Shown: positions 31,962 through 40,117, numbered from the stretch's first letter. The stretch is 44,405 bases of DNA from Syntrophaceae bacterium UBA6112 (GCA_002423465.1 DIWG01000002.1:28549-72953), one strand, 5' to 3'. Notes: a model not told the origin generated them from the sequence alone. Translations and numbers: made by a program.

Positions 31962-33620
31962 TTAAAACTTTTCATCATTCAAATCAGGTATTCCCCTGGT
32001 GCCGATGGTATGCTCATCGGCCCATTTTTGGATACTGACCGGTACAAAACGGCCCTTCTCCTCCACCGGATAGCGGAGGGGCTGCCCCGGTTTTACCGGA
32101 AGTACCACGGAGTTTTTGACGACGACCGTCCCGTTGACGAGAACATAGGGGATACCCGTGGAGGGTAAGCCGCTTTCTCCCAATTTATATGTGGCGTTGT
32201 CTGTTACAGTCTTCGGATCGAACAGGGTAAGATCGGCGACCTTGCCCTCTTGCACGCGGCCGCGCTCTTTCATGGATTGGAGGCCGGCGTCTCCCAGGTG
32301 CTTGGCGCTCCAATAGCTTAACTGGGCGATGGTGAACATCAGTGGCACACCTTGCTCCCTGGCCAGGCGCAACACTTTGGCGGCGGTGCCAGTGGTTCGC
32401 GGGTGGCCGACGTACTTGGTGTAATCAGCCCCCCAAGGCAGCAGTTTGTTGTCAATCCCCCTGGCGCTTCCTGAATCGGAAGCCACTGTCATATGCGGTA
32501 TTGCCAGCCAATAGGGTATCCAGCTTTTGCGCTCCGGAACATAAGCGATAACCAGATGTCCCGGTTCTTTCTTCACCAGGTCCTGGTAAGCCGCCTTGTC
32601 GAGGAATTTGCTGCTCAGTGGGTCAAATATGGTATCCTCGTATTTGTATCCCCTGATTTTTTCCCAGTTTTCCGGCCGCAGAGCTGGGGAGCCCACTATC
32701 GTGAAACCGGCCTCATAGGGATAGTATTCGCTCCACATATTGAAACCCTTGTCACGAGCCATCTGCAATTTCTCTTCGATTTCCCACCAGCCCCAATTAT
32801 TGTTGTGGCACACTAGCAGCGGTGCTCCGACCAAGACTGCATTGGCGAAAACCTCATCGAAGGAAATGGGCGATTCCGTGGGAGTCTGAGATAAACCGTG
32901 ATAACGCAGGTGCACTGAAGATAACCGGCCGTACCGGCCTGCAACCCGTTGGGCCTCGAAGGCTTCATAGCTGGTCAACCCCTCGGTCATATAGTTGATC
33001 GGGATGCCAACCCCGATGGCGCCCTGCCGCAGATCCTCATCCAATATCTTCATAATCTGGTTCATCTGGGCGATACTGCTCTTGGTAATCGACCAACCGG
33101 CGACTCCATCCTTGGCAACCTGATTGATGTAATCAAATACATTGGTGTATTCAACAGGCCTATCGAACTTCACTTCCGGATCATGAACAGTCATCCGGAT
33201 CATGGGCAAGCCGACGGTGGTACCATAGTTCGCCTGCCAACCTTCCTGCGCCTTTTGATCATACCAATCCTTGACTTTGAACACCCCGGCCTCCAGATCG
33301 ATAGGGCTGGTCTTCCCATCGCGGAGGGCCAATTTTACTGCAAAAGGGTCTACGCCGTGAAAGTGTGTGTCGATAAACCCCGGGGCCACCACAAGTCCGG
33401 TGGCATCAATGACCTCTTTTCCGGAAATTTTCTCGGTAGAGATGGTCGCGATTCGACCGCCTTTGATACCCACGTTGCGAATTGCATCGAGCATGGTCTC
33501 AGGGTCGATGACCCGGCCGTTCATGATAGCAATGTCGTAGTTCCGTGCCACTGCCGCTGGAGCGATCGGGGTTCCGGCGATAACTGATATCACCATAAGG
33601 CTTGAAATAAGATATCTCAT
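31962..33620 (-). CDS. Exported amidohydrolase, D-aminoacylase / N-acyl-D-amino-acid deacylase-like
   Basis: A 552-residue metal-dependent amidohydrolase with an N-terminal signal peptide (about residues 1-25, ending A-P-A-A-V-A), so probably periplasmic. The small beta domain (D-I-A-I-M-N-G-R-V-I-D-P) leads into the metal site H86-x-H88 (PGFIDTHFHG). The C-terminal beta domain closes with GKVADLTLFDP and V-L-V-N-G-T-V-V-V-K, typical of the D-aminoacylase/dihydroorotase-like class. Relatives remove acyl groups from D-amino acids; the actual substrate is unknown. ATG at 33620 follows GGAGGT. It is AT-richer than the flanking operons and unlinked to them by strand spacing. Confidence 0.87.
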   Translation of the reverse strand: MRYLISSLMVISVIAGTPIAPAAVARNYDIAIMNGRVIDPETMLDAIRNVGIKGGRIATISTEKISGKEVIDATGLVVAPGFIDTHFHGVDPFAVKLALRDGKTSPIDLEAGVFKVKDWYDQKAQEGWQANYGTTVGLPMIRMTVHDPEVKFDRPVEYTNVFDYINQVAKDGVAGWSITKSSIAQMNQIMKILDEDLRQGAIGVGIPINYMTEGLTSYEAFEAQRVAGRYGRLSSVHLRYHGLSQTPTESPISFDEVFANAVLVGAPLLVCHNNNWGWWEIEEKLQMARDKGFNMWSEYYPYEAGFTIVGSPALRPENWEKIRGYKYEDTIFDPLSSKFLDKAAYQDLVKKEPGHLVIAYVPERKSWIPYWLAIPHMTVASDSGSARGIDNKLLPWGADYTKYVGHPRTTGTAAKVLRLAREQGVPLMFTIAQLSYWSAKHLGDAGLQSMKERGRVQEGKVADLTLFDPKTVTDNATYKLGESGLPSTGIPYVLVNGTVVVKNSVVLPVKPGQPLRYPVEEKGRFVPVSIQKWADEHTIGTRGIPDLNDEKF

Positions 33621-33635
33621 GGGGGACCTCCAAAT

Positions 33636-33659
33636 TGAACCTATTTTTATTATGAACCT
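33636..33659 (-). promoter_or_regulatory. Direct repeat close to the amidohydrolase start
   Basis: TGAACCT occurs twice on plus (33636-33642 and 33653-33659), 17 bases apart, within 40 bases of the amidohydrolase start. On minus it reads AGGTTCA. It could be a regulator site in the leader; no clear promoter boxes were found. Confidence 0.25.
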
Positions 33660-33752
33660 TTTTATACCTGCAGTTGGATTATTAATGATTGTATGTAAAA
33701 TGCTGTTTATGTCTATGAAAAAGTGGCAAAGATACTGTGGAGATGGACATCC

Positions 33753-34961
33753 CTATTTCGCTAAAAAGGCAATCACCCTGTCCACGGCATTTTTACGAAT
33801 ACTCTCATAAAAGAGCTGATAGTCATAGTTGTGATAGTCTCCGTAATAGGCATTGAGAAGAGGTGCATCGGGACCGTCATCGGGAAAGTCAGAAGAGACC
33901 GCGGGCTTTTCGATAACCAGAATGCTGCCTGATGCATCGGCACTGGTTACTCCTTGAATCAAGGGGCGCAAATTACTCCCTGGATCAGAAGGAAGTGAGC
34001 CTGGATTGTTTGACGCTGCAACTTTATCTCCGTTGAGCAGCCACGAGAGAGGATTGACCTGAAGTATCGAAACTCCCTTGCTCTTTCGGTAAGCGTTGCC
34101 AACCCAGATCACAATATCTTCCGTAAAAAATCGTGGATCTGCATCTGCTGTCAATGAATTCCAATTGATGTAAACACCGGTATCCGTCGCAGAACGTGCC
34201 GGTTCTATCCCGGGAAGATTATTCGGTATTGCCATGCCAATCAGATAGGCCGCAACAAGTTTCGGCTGAATAGGGGTTCCGACTATTTTGGTTTGCAGAA
34301 GACGCCCGGAATGCATGCTTCCCTGACTGTGACTTGCAAGAATAAATGGCCGCCCCTGATTCAAATTTTTTATATAATAGTCGAAAGCACGTTCGACATC
34401 GGAGTAAGCCAGATCAATGGCTTGCATCCCGGATGTCGTCTCTTTCTCCACTACGGAAAACAAGGTAAACTGTCTATAGCGGGGAGCATACACACGTGCC
34501 GTTGAATTGAAAACGCCGGCCATGTACATCATCATGAAAGAAACCGAATTTTTGACGCCGGGATCATCAAAGGGTCCATTCCAAAAATCTTTTTTCGTAT
34601 AACAAGTGGGATGGACGAAAAACACATCTACCTGTGCAGAGCTTTGTGCTTCAGGATAAGCAGTATTCTGTGGAGCGACATCTGCTTCATCCGCCCTTGG
34701 CCACAAAGCAGCCCATGATTCTTCAGAAGCATAGCTTGGAGCCGGTGGCGGAGGGAGCTCGTCAAAAAACTTCAAGGGGCGATGGTTATCTTTTAGTCTT
34801 TGAAAATCCGCCGCTGAGAGCGTTAAGCCGGTAAGAATAGTTTGTTTGTGGGTGCTATGGCTGTCGATTAGCGAGCAGGAGTTGCAAATCAGCGCAGTGC
34901 AAATAATGATTATGATTTGAAGACTCAATATCTTTGAAAAGATGTGTTGTAAGGAAGGCAT
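33753..34961 (-). CDS. DUF3089 family exported alpha/beta-hydrolase-like protein
   Basis: A 402-residue protein with an N-terminal hydrophobic segment (10-25) followed by C-N-S-C, which may be a lipoprotein or plain signal peptide; it does not give a canonical lipobox. The DUF3089 fold is an alpha/beta hydrolase; the nucleophile elbow is S-H-S-Q-G-S (residues around 215) within FILASHSQGSM, and VDVFFVHPTCY is the typical opening strand. Function is unknown, likely an esterase. The ATG at 34961 follows AAGGAGA; an upstream ATG (35039) falls inside the J-domain gene. It overlaps none and is notably AT-rich (for example the 34.3-34.6 kb stretch). Confidence 0.82.
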   Translation of the reverse strand: MPSLQHIFSKILSLQIIIIICTALICNSCSLIDSHSTHKQTILTGLTLSAADFQRLKDNHRPLKFFDELPPPPAPSYASEESWAALWPRADEADVAPQNTAYPEAQSSAQVDVFFVHPTCYTKKDFWNGPFDDPGVKNSVSFMMMYMAGVFNSTARVYAPRYRQFTLFSVVEKETTSGMQAIDLAYSDVERAFDYYIKNLNQGRPFILASHSQGSMHSGRLLQTKIVGTPIQPKLVAAYLIGMAIPNNLPGIEPARSATDTGVYINWNSLTADADPRFFTEDIVIWVGNAYRKSKGVSILQVNPLSWLLNGDKVAASNNPGSLPSDPGSNLRPLIQGVTSADASGSILVIEKPAVSSDFPDDGPDAPLLNAYYGDYHNYDYQLFYESIRKNAVDRVIAFLAK

Positions 34962-34972
34962 ATCCAATCTCC

Positions 34973-35782
34973 TTATCTGCCCATCCGGTGGAGCGGCGTG
35001 GGCTGGACCCAGCGCTCTTTGTCTCCTTCGTAGAACCATTTATCCGGGAAGCCTCGGTGGTGGATGAAGCTGGGATTCTCCGCCCAGCGGATCAGGTCAT
35101 CGTAGGCCTGGTGGATCTTCCGGAAGATCGCCGCGTCGCCCCCGAGATCGGGGTGGTGGATCTTGACCTGGCGTCGGTAGGCGTCCCGGATGATCTTCCG
35201 GAGTTCGGGGGAATCGAGGTTCGACTTCTCCAGATTCAGGTAGACGAGGGATGCCGGCCGGACGTTCGGCGTATGCAGGATCCGGGGCTTTACGGCCTGG
35301 GGTGGAACATGGTTCCTCGCGGCCCGATCGAGGACGTGAAGCGTCGCGAAATACCGTTTCTTCGTCCGCCGCTGCTCCGCCCACCAGGTCTCGCCCAGGA
35401 GGTCCGCCATCCGGCCAAAATCCTCGCCGGGATTCTTTCCCGGCGTCCGCGGGTAGAAGAAGCTGCAGATTTCCTTGTAGCCGTGGGGAAGGAGGTCCAT
35501 GATGATCAGGAGGTCGGAGAAATAGAAGGTGGCGTACCGCGTGTTGAGGGCCTGGAGAAGACCGATGCGCATATCCAGCCGCTGCTTGAGCTTCTGCCGG
35601 CAGTCGATGGAACAGTAGCGGCGACGGCCGACATTCTCCGTCGTCCCGCAGGAGAGGCAACGGTTCGGTTCCTTGCCGTCCGCGAAGGGGACGGGGAATG
35701 TATTCATGGTTGCGTTCATTGTATGATCCGCGACGGCCAAGCCTTTTCCCCGGCATGCCGGCGCTGCTGAATGACGCGGCAT
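34973..35782 (-). CDS. J-domain protein with N-terminal zinc-ribbon
   Basis: A 269-residue protein. Near the N-terminus C-L-S-C and, 13 residues later, C-S-I-D-C (around 43-61) look like a zinc ribbon. The middle is helical with the aromatic cluster ATFYFSDLLIIMDLLPHGY. At the C-terminus the J-domain includes AYRRQVKIHHPDLGGD with the H-P-D motif that stimulates DnaK, followed by F-R-K-I-H-Q-A-Y. The J-domain is thus C-terminal, unlike DnaJ. The start could be ATG 35782, four bases after the dehydratase subunit's stop, or ATG 35719 (MNATMNTF). It closes the dehydratase operon, so it may help assemble those iron-sulfur subunits, which is inference. Confidence 0.72.
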   Translation of the reverse strand: MPRHSAAPACRGKGLAVADHTMNATMNTFPVPFADGKEPNRCLSCGTTENVGRRRYCSIDCRQKLKQRLDMRIGLLQALNTRYATFYFSDLLIIMDLLPHGYKEICSFFYPRTPGKNPGEDFGRMADLLGETWWAEQRRTKKRYFATLHVLDRAARNHVPPQAVKPRILHTPNVRPASLVYLNLEKSNLDSPELRKIIRDAYRRQVKIHHPDLGGDAAIFRKIHQAYDDLIRWAENPSFIHHRGFPDKWFYEGDKERWVQPTPLHRMGR

Positions 35783-35786
35783 CGTA

Positions 35787-37028
35787 TCACAAATTCTTCC
35801 GTTCCAGGAGCATTTCCATGAAGGCGTCGATCCGGGTCTGAAACTGGGCGAAGGAGAACCGGTCGCCGTCCATGTGATCCCCGTCGAACATGACGGAAGG
35901 GCAGCCGAGTTTCTCCGCGAGGACCCGCCCGATATCCATCTGCCCCATCGAGATCGGCTTGCAGCTCCGGTTGGAATGGAGGATCGCGCCGTCGATTTTG
36001 TACTCCCGGACGGCCTTCACGATCAGCTCCAGTCGTTTCTCCAGCGAGACGCAGGAGACGAGGGGGTACGAGACGAGCGACTTGTAGACCAGAGTCTCCA
36101 TCGGCCGCTCGGGATCGAGGCGGAGCGACCAGGCGGCGGAGTAGGTCTCCGCGACGACGACGGCGTCCCATTTCTCGAAGTAGTTGAAGACCGCCATGTT
36201 GTGCCACAGGGGGATGTTGTCCCAGAAGAGGCGGAGCCTCTCATGGGGAATCACCCCCTCCCCCCTGGCCACCTTTTCCTTCACCTCCGCGAGGACCTCC
36301 CGGAGGAAATCGACGGCGATTTTGGTTCCGTGGCGGGTCACCATCACAAACATGATTCCGATCTCCGCCGCGGAGAAGGGAGCCGGCACGGTCGCGCGCA
36401 GGGCCATGATCTCGTCCCAGAGACGGCAGGCCTCATCGGTGTAAACGACGGCCTGCCGGAGACGGTTCATGTCCAGCCGGTGTCCGGTTTTCTCCTCGAG
36501 GAACCGGACGATGCGCTCCGTCTGCACGACGCCGTAGCGGATATGATGCTCTTTGATCTCCTCCATCGCCACCTGCGGCAGGTCCGCCCGGATGACCGGA
36601 ACCCGGAAGTGGTCGCAGAGTACCTGGAAGGTTTTCTGCGTCGGGATGCAGCCCGCGCCGAAGGAGATCAGAAAATCGGGTTTCGGGAGGCCGCCCAGCG
36701 GCTGGTTTGCCTCTTCGATTCCCGCAAGCGCGTAGCCGACGTTGTTCCGGAAATAGCCGCAGAGGTCGCCGGAGAATCCCCGTTCGGCCGCGGATGTGAA
36801 GTTCTGCCGGTTCGTCCCGATCGCCGCACAGAGGGGCGCCCAGTTTTCCGGGAAAACGGGATGGATGTCCATTGCGTAGAAGAGCTCGATCAGCCCGTTC
36901 ATCGGCGGGATCCAGACGACCGGTCGTCCCTCGGCCTTGGCACGGTGGCCGTCGGCGTAGAAATCGGTGATGATCTCCCGGAGCCTTTTGTTGGCTTGCA
37001 GCCGTTTTCTCGTCTTCTTCAACTCCAT
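35787..37028 (-). CDS. 2-hydroxyacyl-CoA dehydratase / benzoyl-CoA reductase-type subunit (HgdB/FldC family), second gene
   Basis: One of two paralogous subunits of the catalytic component, which receives an electron from an HgdC-type ATPase and removes water from a 2-hydroxyacyl-CoA (or reduces an aryl-CoA). It has 413 residues. Candidate cluster ligands are C90 (FSGDLCGYFR), C127 (GAGCIPTQ) and C356 (SNRSCKPIS), the three-cysteine pattern of the family. The ATG at 37028 overlaps the upstream subunit gene by 10 bases. The N-terminus is Lys/Arg-rich. Whether it works with the HgdC-like protein at 18.0-18.8 kb is not shown by the sequence. Confidence 0.88.
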   Translation of the reverse strand: MELKKTRKRLQANKRLREIITDFYADGHRAKAEGRPVVWIPPMNGLIELFYAMDIHPVFPENWAPLCAAIGTNRQNFTSAAERGFSGDLCGYFRNNVGYALAGIEEANQPLGGLPKPDFLISFGAGCIPTQKTFQVLCDHFRVPVIRADLPQVAMEEIKEHHIRYGVVQTERIVRFLEEKTGHRLDMNRLRQAVVYTDEACRLWDEIMALRATVPAPFSAAEIGIMFVMVTRHGTKIAVDFLREVLAEVKEKVARGEGVIPHERLRLFWDNIPLWHNMAVFNYFEKWDAVVVAETYSAAWSLRLDPERPMETLVYKSLVSYPLVSCVSLEKRLELIVKAVREYKIDGAILHSNRSCKPISMGQMDIGRVLAEKLGCPSVMFDGDHMDGDRFSFAQFQTRIDAFMEMLLERKNL

Positions 37029-38122
37029 GCGCGTCCCTCCAGCATCTCGAAGAATCCCTCAAGACGGGTCTGGACCTGGCCGGTCATTCCTTCTCCCTCC
37101 AGCTCGAACTGGAGCTGGGGGATCCCCTGTTCCTCCAGGGTCGTCTTCAGCAGCGGGTGATCGGAGAGGTGGGGGTCGCAGAATTTCTGGTGGATAAAGA
37201 TCACCGCTTCCGCTCCGGCGGAGGCGATGGTCGAAAGCAGGTAGCGGCGGCGGGATGGGAGATCGGCCCGTGAGGCGCAGGGGGGCCTTTCGAGATAAAA
37301 GGCTGCAAGCGCCCGGAGAGGATCCTCGTTTTCGGCGATCCGCCCCGGCAGCAGACGGAGGCCGATGCAAGTGTCGTCGGCGACGATTTCGCCTCCGAGC
37401 GCCTCGATCCGCTCCAGGATCTCCTCGTCGGCGACGACGCTTCCCGAGAGGAGGATCCGGATTTGTTTTATGGAAACCGCGGCGGCGGCCGGCGGCCGGT
37501 ATTCCCGGCAGTGGGCGATAAAACTTTCAATGGGGAGGAGTTGAAACAAGAGGTTCTGCCGATAAATCTCCGAGTAGGGGATCGGCGCCCCTTCCTGTTT
37601 CAGGCGATAGAGGTCGCGAAGCAGGCCGCGAGCCTCCTCGTAGAGGCGAATGGATCTTGTCAGCGCTTTCTCCGAAAAGGGTTCACCGGTGAAGGCCGCC
37701 AGTGCCTCGACCAGGCCCCGGAACTCCGCCGCGGCGTAGTCGACAGCTTCCGTCGTTGCCTGATAGGGAAGGCTCACCATGCGGGAGAATTGCAGCTTCC
37801 GGTTCCGCCGCCAGATGTTGAAGAGGCCGCAGGTCGCATCGCAGCAGTAGGTGTGGATCAGGCCGTCGAGGAAGTCATAGCGGCCTGAGAGTCCCAGGGC
37901 CATGAGGTGCCGGACCGGCGGACAGATGTAAGTCTGCAGCAGAACGTCCGCCCGCCCGATCTCCGTTGCCTGCCCCCACAGGCGGAGCGGCAGAATGTCG
38001 AAGGCATGGAGAATTTCGACGGGGACGTGGGAACAGAGCGTCCCCATGACGGGCCGCCCGCGCTGCTGCTCATCTTGTGCGATTTCGAGGTGACGGCGAA
38101 TGAGATCCGTGGAATCACCCAT
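37019..38122 (-). CDS. 2-hydroxyacyl-CoA dehydratase / benzoyl-CoA reductase-type subunit, first gene
   Basis: The partner subunit, 367 residues. Cysteines C30 (MGTLCSHVP), C67 (TYICPPVRH) and C93/C94/C98 (YCCDATCG) are candidates for cluster binding, with a further one in HQKFCDPH near 325. The opening M-G-T-L-C-S-H-V-P-V-E-I-L-H-A matches the family entry strand. It is shorter than the typical 380-430. I chose ATG 38122 because GGGGGGT precedes it; the frame continues open to 38230 but across the 56-bp palindrome, so the longer version is unlikely. It shares with the next gene a 10-base overlap. Confidence 0.85.
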   Translation of the reverse strand: MGDSTDLIRRHLEIAQDEQQRGRPVMGTLCSHVPVEILHAFDILPLRLWGQATEIGRADVLLQTYICPPVRHLMALGLSGRYDFLDGLIHTYCCDATCGLFNIWRRNRKLQFSRMVSLPYQATTEAVDYAAAEFRGLVEALAAFTGEPFSEKALTRSIRLYEEARGLLRDLYRLKQEGAPIPYSEIYRQNLLFQLLPIESFIAHCREYRPPAAAAVSIKQIRILLSGSVVADEEILERIEALGGEIVADDTCIGLRLLPGRIAENEDPLRALAAFYLERPPCASRADLPSRRRYLLSTIASAGAEAVIFIHQKFCDPHLSDHPLLKTTLEEQGIPQLQFELEGEGMTGQVQTRLEGFFEMLEGRAWS

Positions 38123-38137
38123 TTTCACCCCCCATGA

Positions 38138-38193
38138 AAAATAGGGACAGAAACCTATTTTCTCCGGAGAAAATAGGTTTCTGTCCCTATTTT
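38138..38193. repeat. Perfect 56-bp palindrome upstream of the dehydratase operon
   Basis: Each 28-base arm begins AAAATAGGGACAGAAACC and continues TATTTTCTCC; the two are exactly complementary with no loop, centred between 38165 and 38166. It lies 16 bases before the ATG of the first dehydratase subunit, so it is in its leader or promoter, and in the 207-base divergent gap to the hydrolase gene. Confidence 0.9.
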
Positions 38194-38329
38194 CCCAAGG
38201 TATGCAAGCAGCTCTCAAAAAGATTGACAAAAAGAGATCCCTGCCTGTATCAAAGACCGACCGGCGCGGATCATTCCGGAATCCGGCGATTCTTATAGCA
38301 GAAAATCACGGAAACCGACAGGGAAATCC

Positions 38330-39403
38330 ATGGAGATGACAAGCCTTCTCGACCGCCTTTACGCAAGTCAATCCAATCGCCTCCTCTTTTTCAAGGACGG
38401 CTGGGGGAATCTCCCTCGTCTCCTGGAGATCTACCGCGCCGGCAGTCACCCCGGACCGCCGCGTCCCATTGAGGTTCGCTGGGAAGAGACTGTGGAGAAC
38501 GGGACGGCCCTGCTGCGCAGGGGTTCCTTCCCATCCCCCTACTCCGATCTTCCCCTGCCCACGGAGAGCCGGATCGCCTTCTTCGAGCTGATTCTCCCCT
38601 GGAAAGCCTCCCGGGAAACGCCGATCTGTCTCCATTTTGCGGCGACCGGTGACGAGGGGTTCGACCGCCGCCGCCGTGCCCTTGCCCTCCCTCTCCTCCA
38701 GGAAGGGATCGGCTCCCTGATCCTGGAAAATCCCTATTACGGTCGGCGCCGGCCACCCGGCCAGCATAAAAAAATGCTGAACCACTTCAGCGACCTCTGG
38801 GCGATGGGGGGCGCCGCCGTGGAGGAGGGGCGTTCGCTGATGCACTGGCTTCGCCGGGAGGATTACGAACGTCTTGGGGTATGCGGGATCAGCATGGGGG
38901 GGAGCATGGCGGCCCGGGTCGCGGTTCTCGAGGAGGGACCGGTCGCCATGATCGGCTGCGTCACGGCCCATTCGGCGAGCGCTGTTTTCACCGAAGGGAT
39001 CTTGAAGAACTACCTCGCATGGGAGGTTCTGAACCGGGAACTTAACGGCAGTAAACCGGGGATCGCGCCAAACCAGGAACGTAATGGCGGAAAAACGGCG
39101 ATTGAACGGAATCGGGAAGTCAACGTCGCGGGGCCGGCGATGATGCTGATGCGGGAACTGCTCGGCGTTACGGATCTGCGGCGGTATTCACCCCCGCGGC
39201 GTCCGGAGGCGGCTTTCCTTGTCGCGGCAAGCCGCGACGCCTATATCCCGGCCGCCTCGGCGGCCATGCTGCACGCCCACTGGCCCGGCTCGACAATGCG
39301 CTGGCTCGACACCGGCCATGTGGGGGCCTTTCTTTTCCACCGCCGCGATTTCCTCCGGGCGATCCGGGACGCCTTCGCCCGGTTGGAACCGGATCGCCCG
39401 TGA
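38330..39403 (+). CDS. Alpha/beta hydrolase of the ABHD18 (DUF2048) family with an internal 13-residue repeat
   Basis: A 357-residue cytoplasmic hydrolase. The nucleophile elbow is G186-I-S188-M-G-G; A-A-S-R-D-A-Y-I-P near 300 and D-T-G-H-V-G-A near 325 supply the acid and histidine. No signal peptide is apparent. Residues 235-265 contain about two and a half copies of a 13-residue repeat (NRELNGSKPGIAP, then NQERNGGKTAIER), encoded by a 39-bp tandem repeat, inserted in the cap-like region between the elbow and the acid. The start at ATG 38330 has no strong ribosome site; the ATG six bases later is equally likely. Esters of unknown type are the expected substrate. Confidence 0.8.
   Translation: MEMTSLLDRLYASQSNRLLFFKDGWGNLPRLLEIYRAGSHPGPPRPIEVRWEETVENGTALLRRGSFPSPYSDLPLPTESRIAFFELILPWKASRETPICLHFAATGDEGFDRRRRALALPLLQEGIGSLILENPYYGRRRPPGQHKKMLNHFSDLWAMGGAAVEEGRSLMHWLRREDYERLGVCGISMGGSMAARVAVLEEGPVAMIGCVTAHSASAVFTEGILKNYLAWEVLNRELNGSKPGIAPNQERNGGKTAIERNREVNVAGPAMMLMRELLGVTDLRRYSPPRRPEAAFLVAASRDAYIPAASAAMLHAHWPGSTMRWLDTGHVGAFLFHRRDFLRAIRDAFARLEPDRP
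39032..39132 (+). repeat. 39-bp tandem repeat inside the ABHD18-like gene
   Basis: Units at 39032-39070, 39071-39109 and a partial one from 39110 begin AACCGGGAACTTAACGGC, AACCAGGAACGTAATGGC and AATCGGGAAGTCAACGTC. The period is codon-aligned (13 residues). Confidence 0.75.
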
Positions 39404-39422
39404 GCACTATCATCAACGGATC

Positions 39423-39457
39423 CCAAAGCTCCTTCATTGTCAGGCGAAAAGCTTTGG
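39423..39457 (+). terminator. Dyad downstream of the ABHD18-like gene
   Basis: CCAAAGCT and AGCTTTGG (8 bp, perfect) with a 19-base loop, 20 bases after the stop. No T tract, so weak support as terminator. Confidence 0.3.
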
Positions 39458-39469
39458 ATATCGAGAATA

Positions 39470-39600
39470 GAGACCTTTGAATTTCTCCCGAAATTCGGTA
39501 AATCGTCATTCCTGCGGAAGCAGGAATCCAGTCCTTTTAAGACCTTCTGGATTCCCGCTTTCGCGGGAATGACAAAGCAGGGGCGTTTTTCAAAGGTCTC
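39470..39600. mobile_element. MITE-like element with nested inverted repeats
   Basis: Outer arms GAGACCTTTGAA (39470-39481) and TTCAAAGGTCTC (39589-39600) are perfect inverted repeats. Inside, GTCATTCCTGCGGAAGCAGG (from 39505) and its near complement ending at 39573 form a long imperfect stem, each arm itself a small hairpin (CCTGCGGAAGCAGG; CCCGCTTTCGCGGG). The GTCATTCC-CGCxxxxGCG-GGAATCCAG unit is a common dispersed repeat in proteobacteria. It encodes no transposase. Confidence 0.65.
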
Positions 39601-39895
39601 GAATATATGCCAAAACGGCAATTTAGTAAAATATCCATGTTATTTCAGACGGTTGTGTTCATGAATGACTTGACCCTGAATCGGATCCATAATCGACTTG
39701 ACGCCATATCTCTTTTATAGTATTTCACTACCGCTCGCCAACAGCAGGGTCCCTCTTCCACCACCCCTCGGGCTCGCGTTGACCGGATGCCTTCCCTTTC
39801 GGGCGAGTGTTGAGCCCTCTTCTTCAAAAACCCCTTTTCCCAGTTGAGAAAGACCGTCCGGTTTGCATTACAGGTCCAGTTGCGTTTTCATGAAC

Positions 39896-39999
39896 GGGAG
39901 CGCATCCGGCAAACCCCGCTTTGTGGGCGAGGATAAGGAGCACAATATAAAAACAGTCGGCTTCCATGCGGGGAAGCCCCACCCTGTAGGCGGGGCTTC
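39896..39999 (+). repeat. ~104-nt element B, related to 11108-11212
   Basis: Same ordered blocks as element A. The 3' end folds strongly: AAGCCCC-A-CC...GG-C-GGGGCTT. It lies 163 bases before the atoE start. One frame stays open through it, reading K-P-R-F-V-G-E-D and then N-I-K-T-V-G-F-H-A-G-K-P-H-P-V-G-G, which may be the vanished C-terminus of an IS605 OrfB/TnpB-type gene. That link is from memory of such tails and is uncertain. Confidence 0.45.
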
Positions 40000-40083
40000 A
40001 AAAAGGAAAGGAGGTGACCTTCATCCAACCGGTGGGAGTGCGTTTGTCCGGGAGAGAAAAAGGAGTAGCACGAAAAGCGGAGG

Positions 40084-40117
40084 GACTGCGGAACGATTTT
40101 AGGGAGCGCCCGCAGTC
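40084..40117 (+). promoter_or_regulatory. Leader hairpin upstream of atoE
   Basis: GACTGCGG (40084-40091) and CCGCAGTC (40110-40117) form a perfect 8-bp stem with an 18-base loop, 44 bases before the atoE ATG. Function unknown. Confidence 0.4.

Noticed and set aside
39505..39573. CRISPR repeat or array
   Set aside because: Only one inverted pair is present, with no series of equally spaced repeats; it fits a dispersed palindromic element.
39863..40102. 79-codon plus-strand frame in the gap before atoE
   Set aside because: Covers element B; lacks a ribosome site and could at most be a decayed transposon gene tail, so it is described as a repeat instead.
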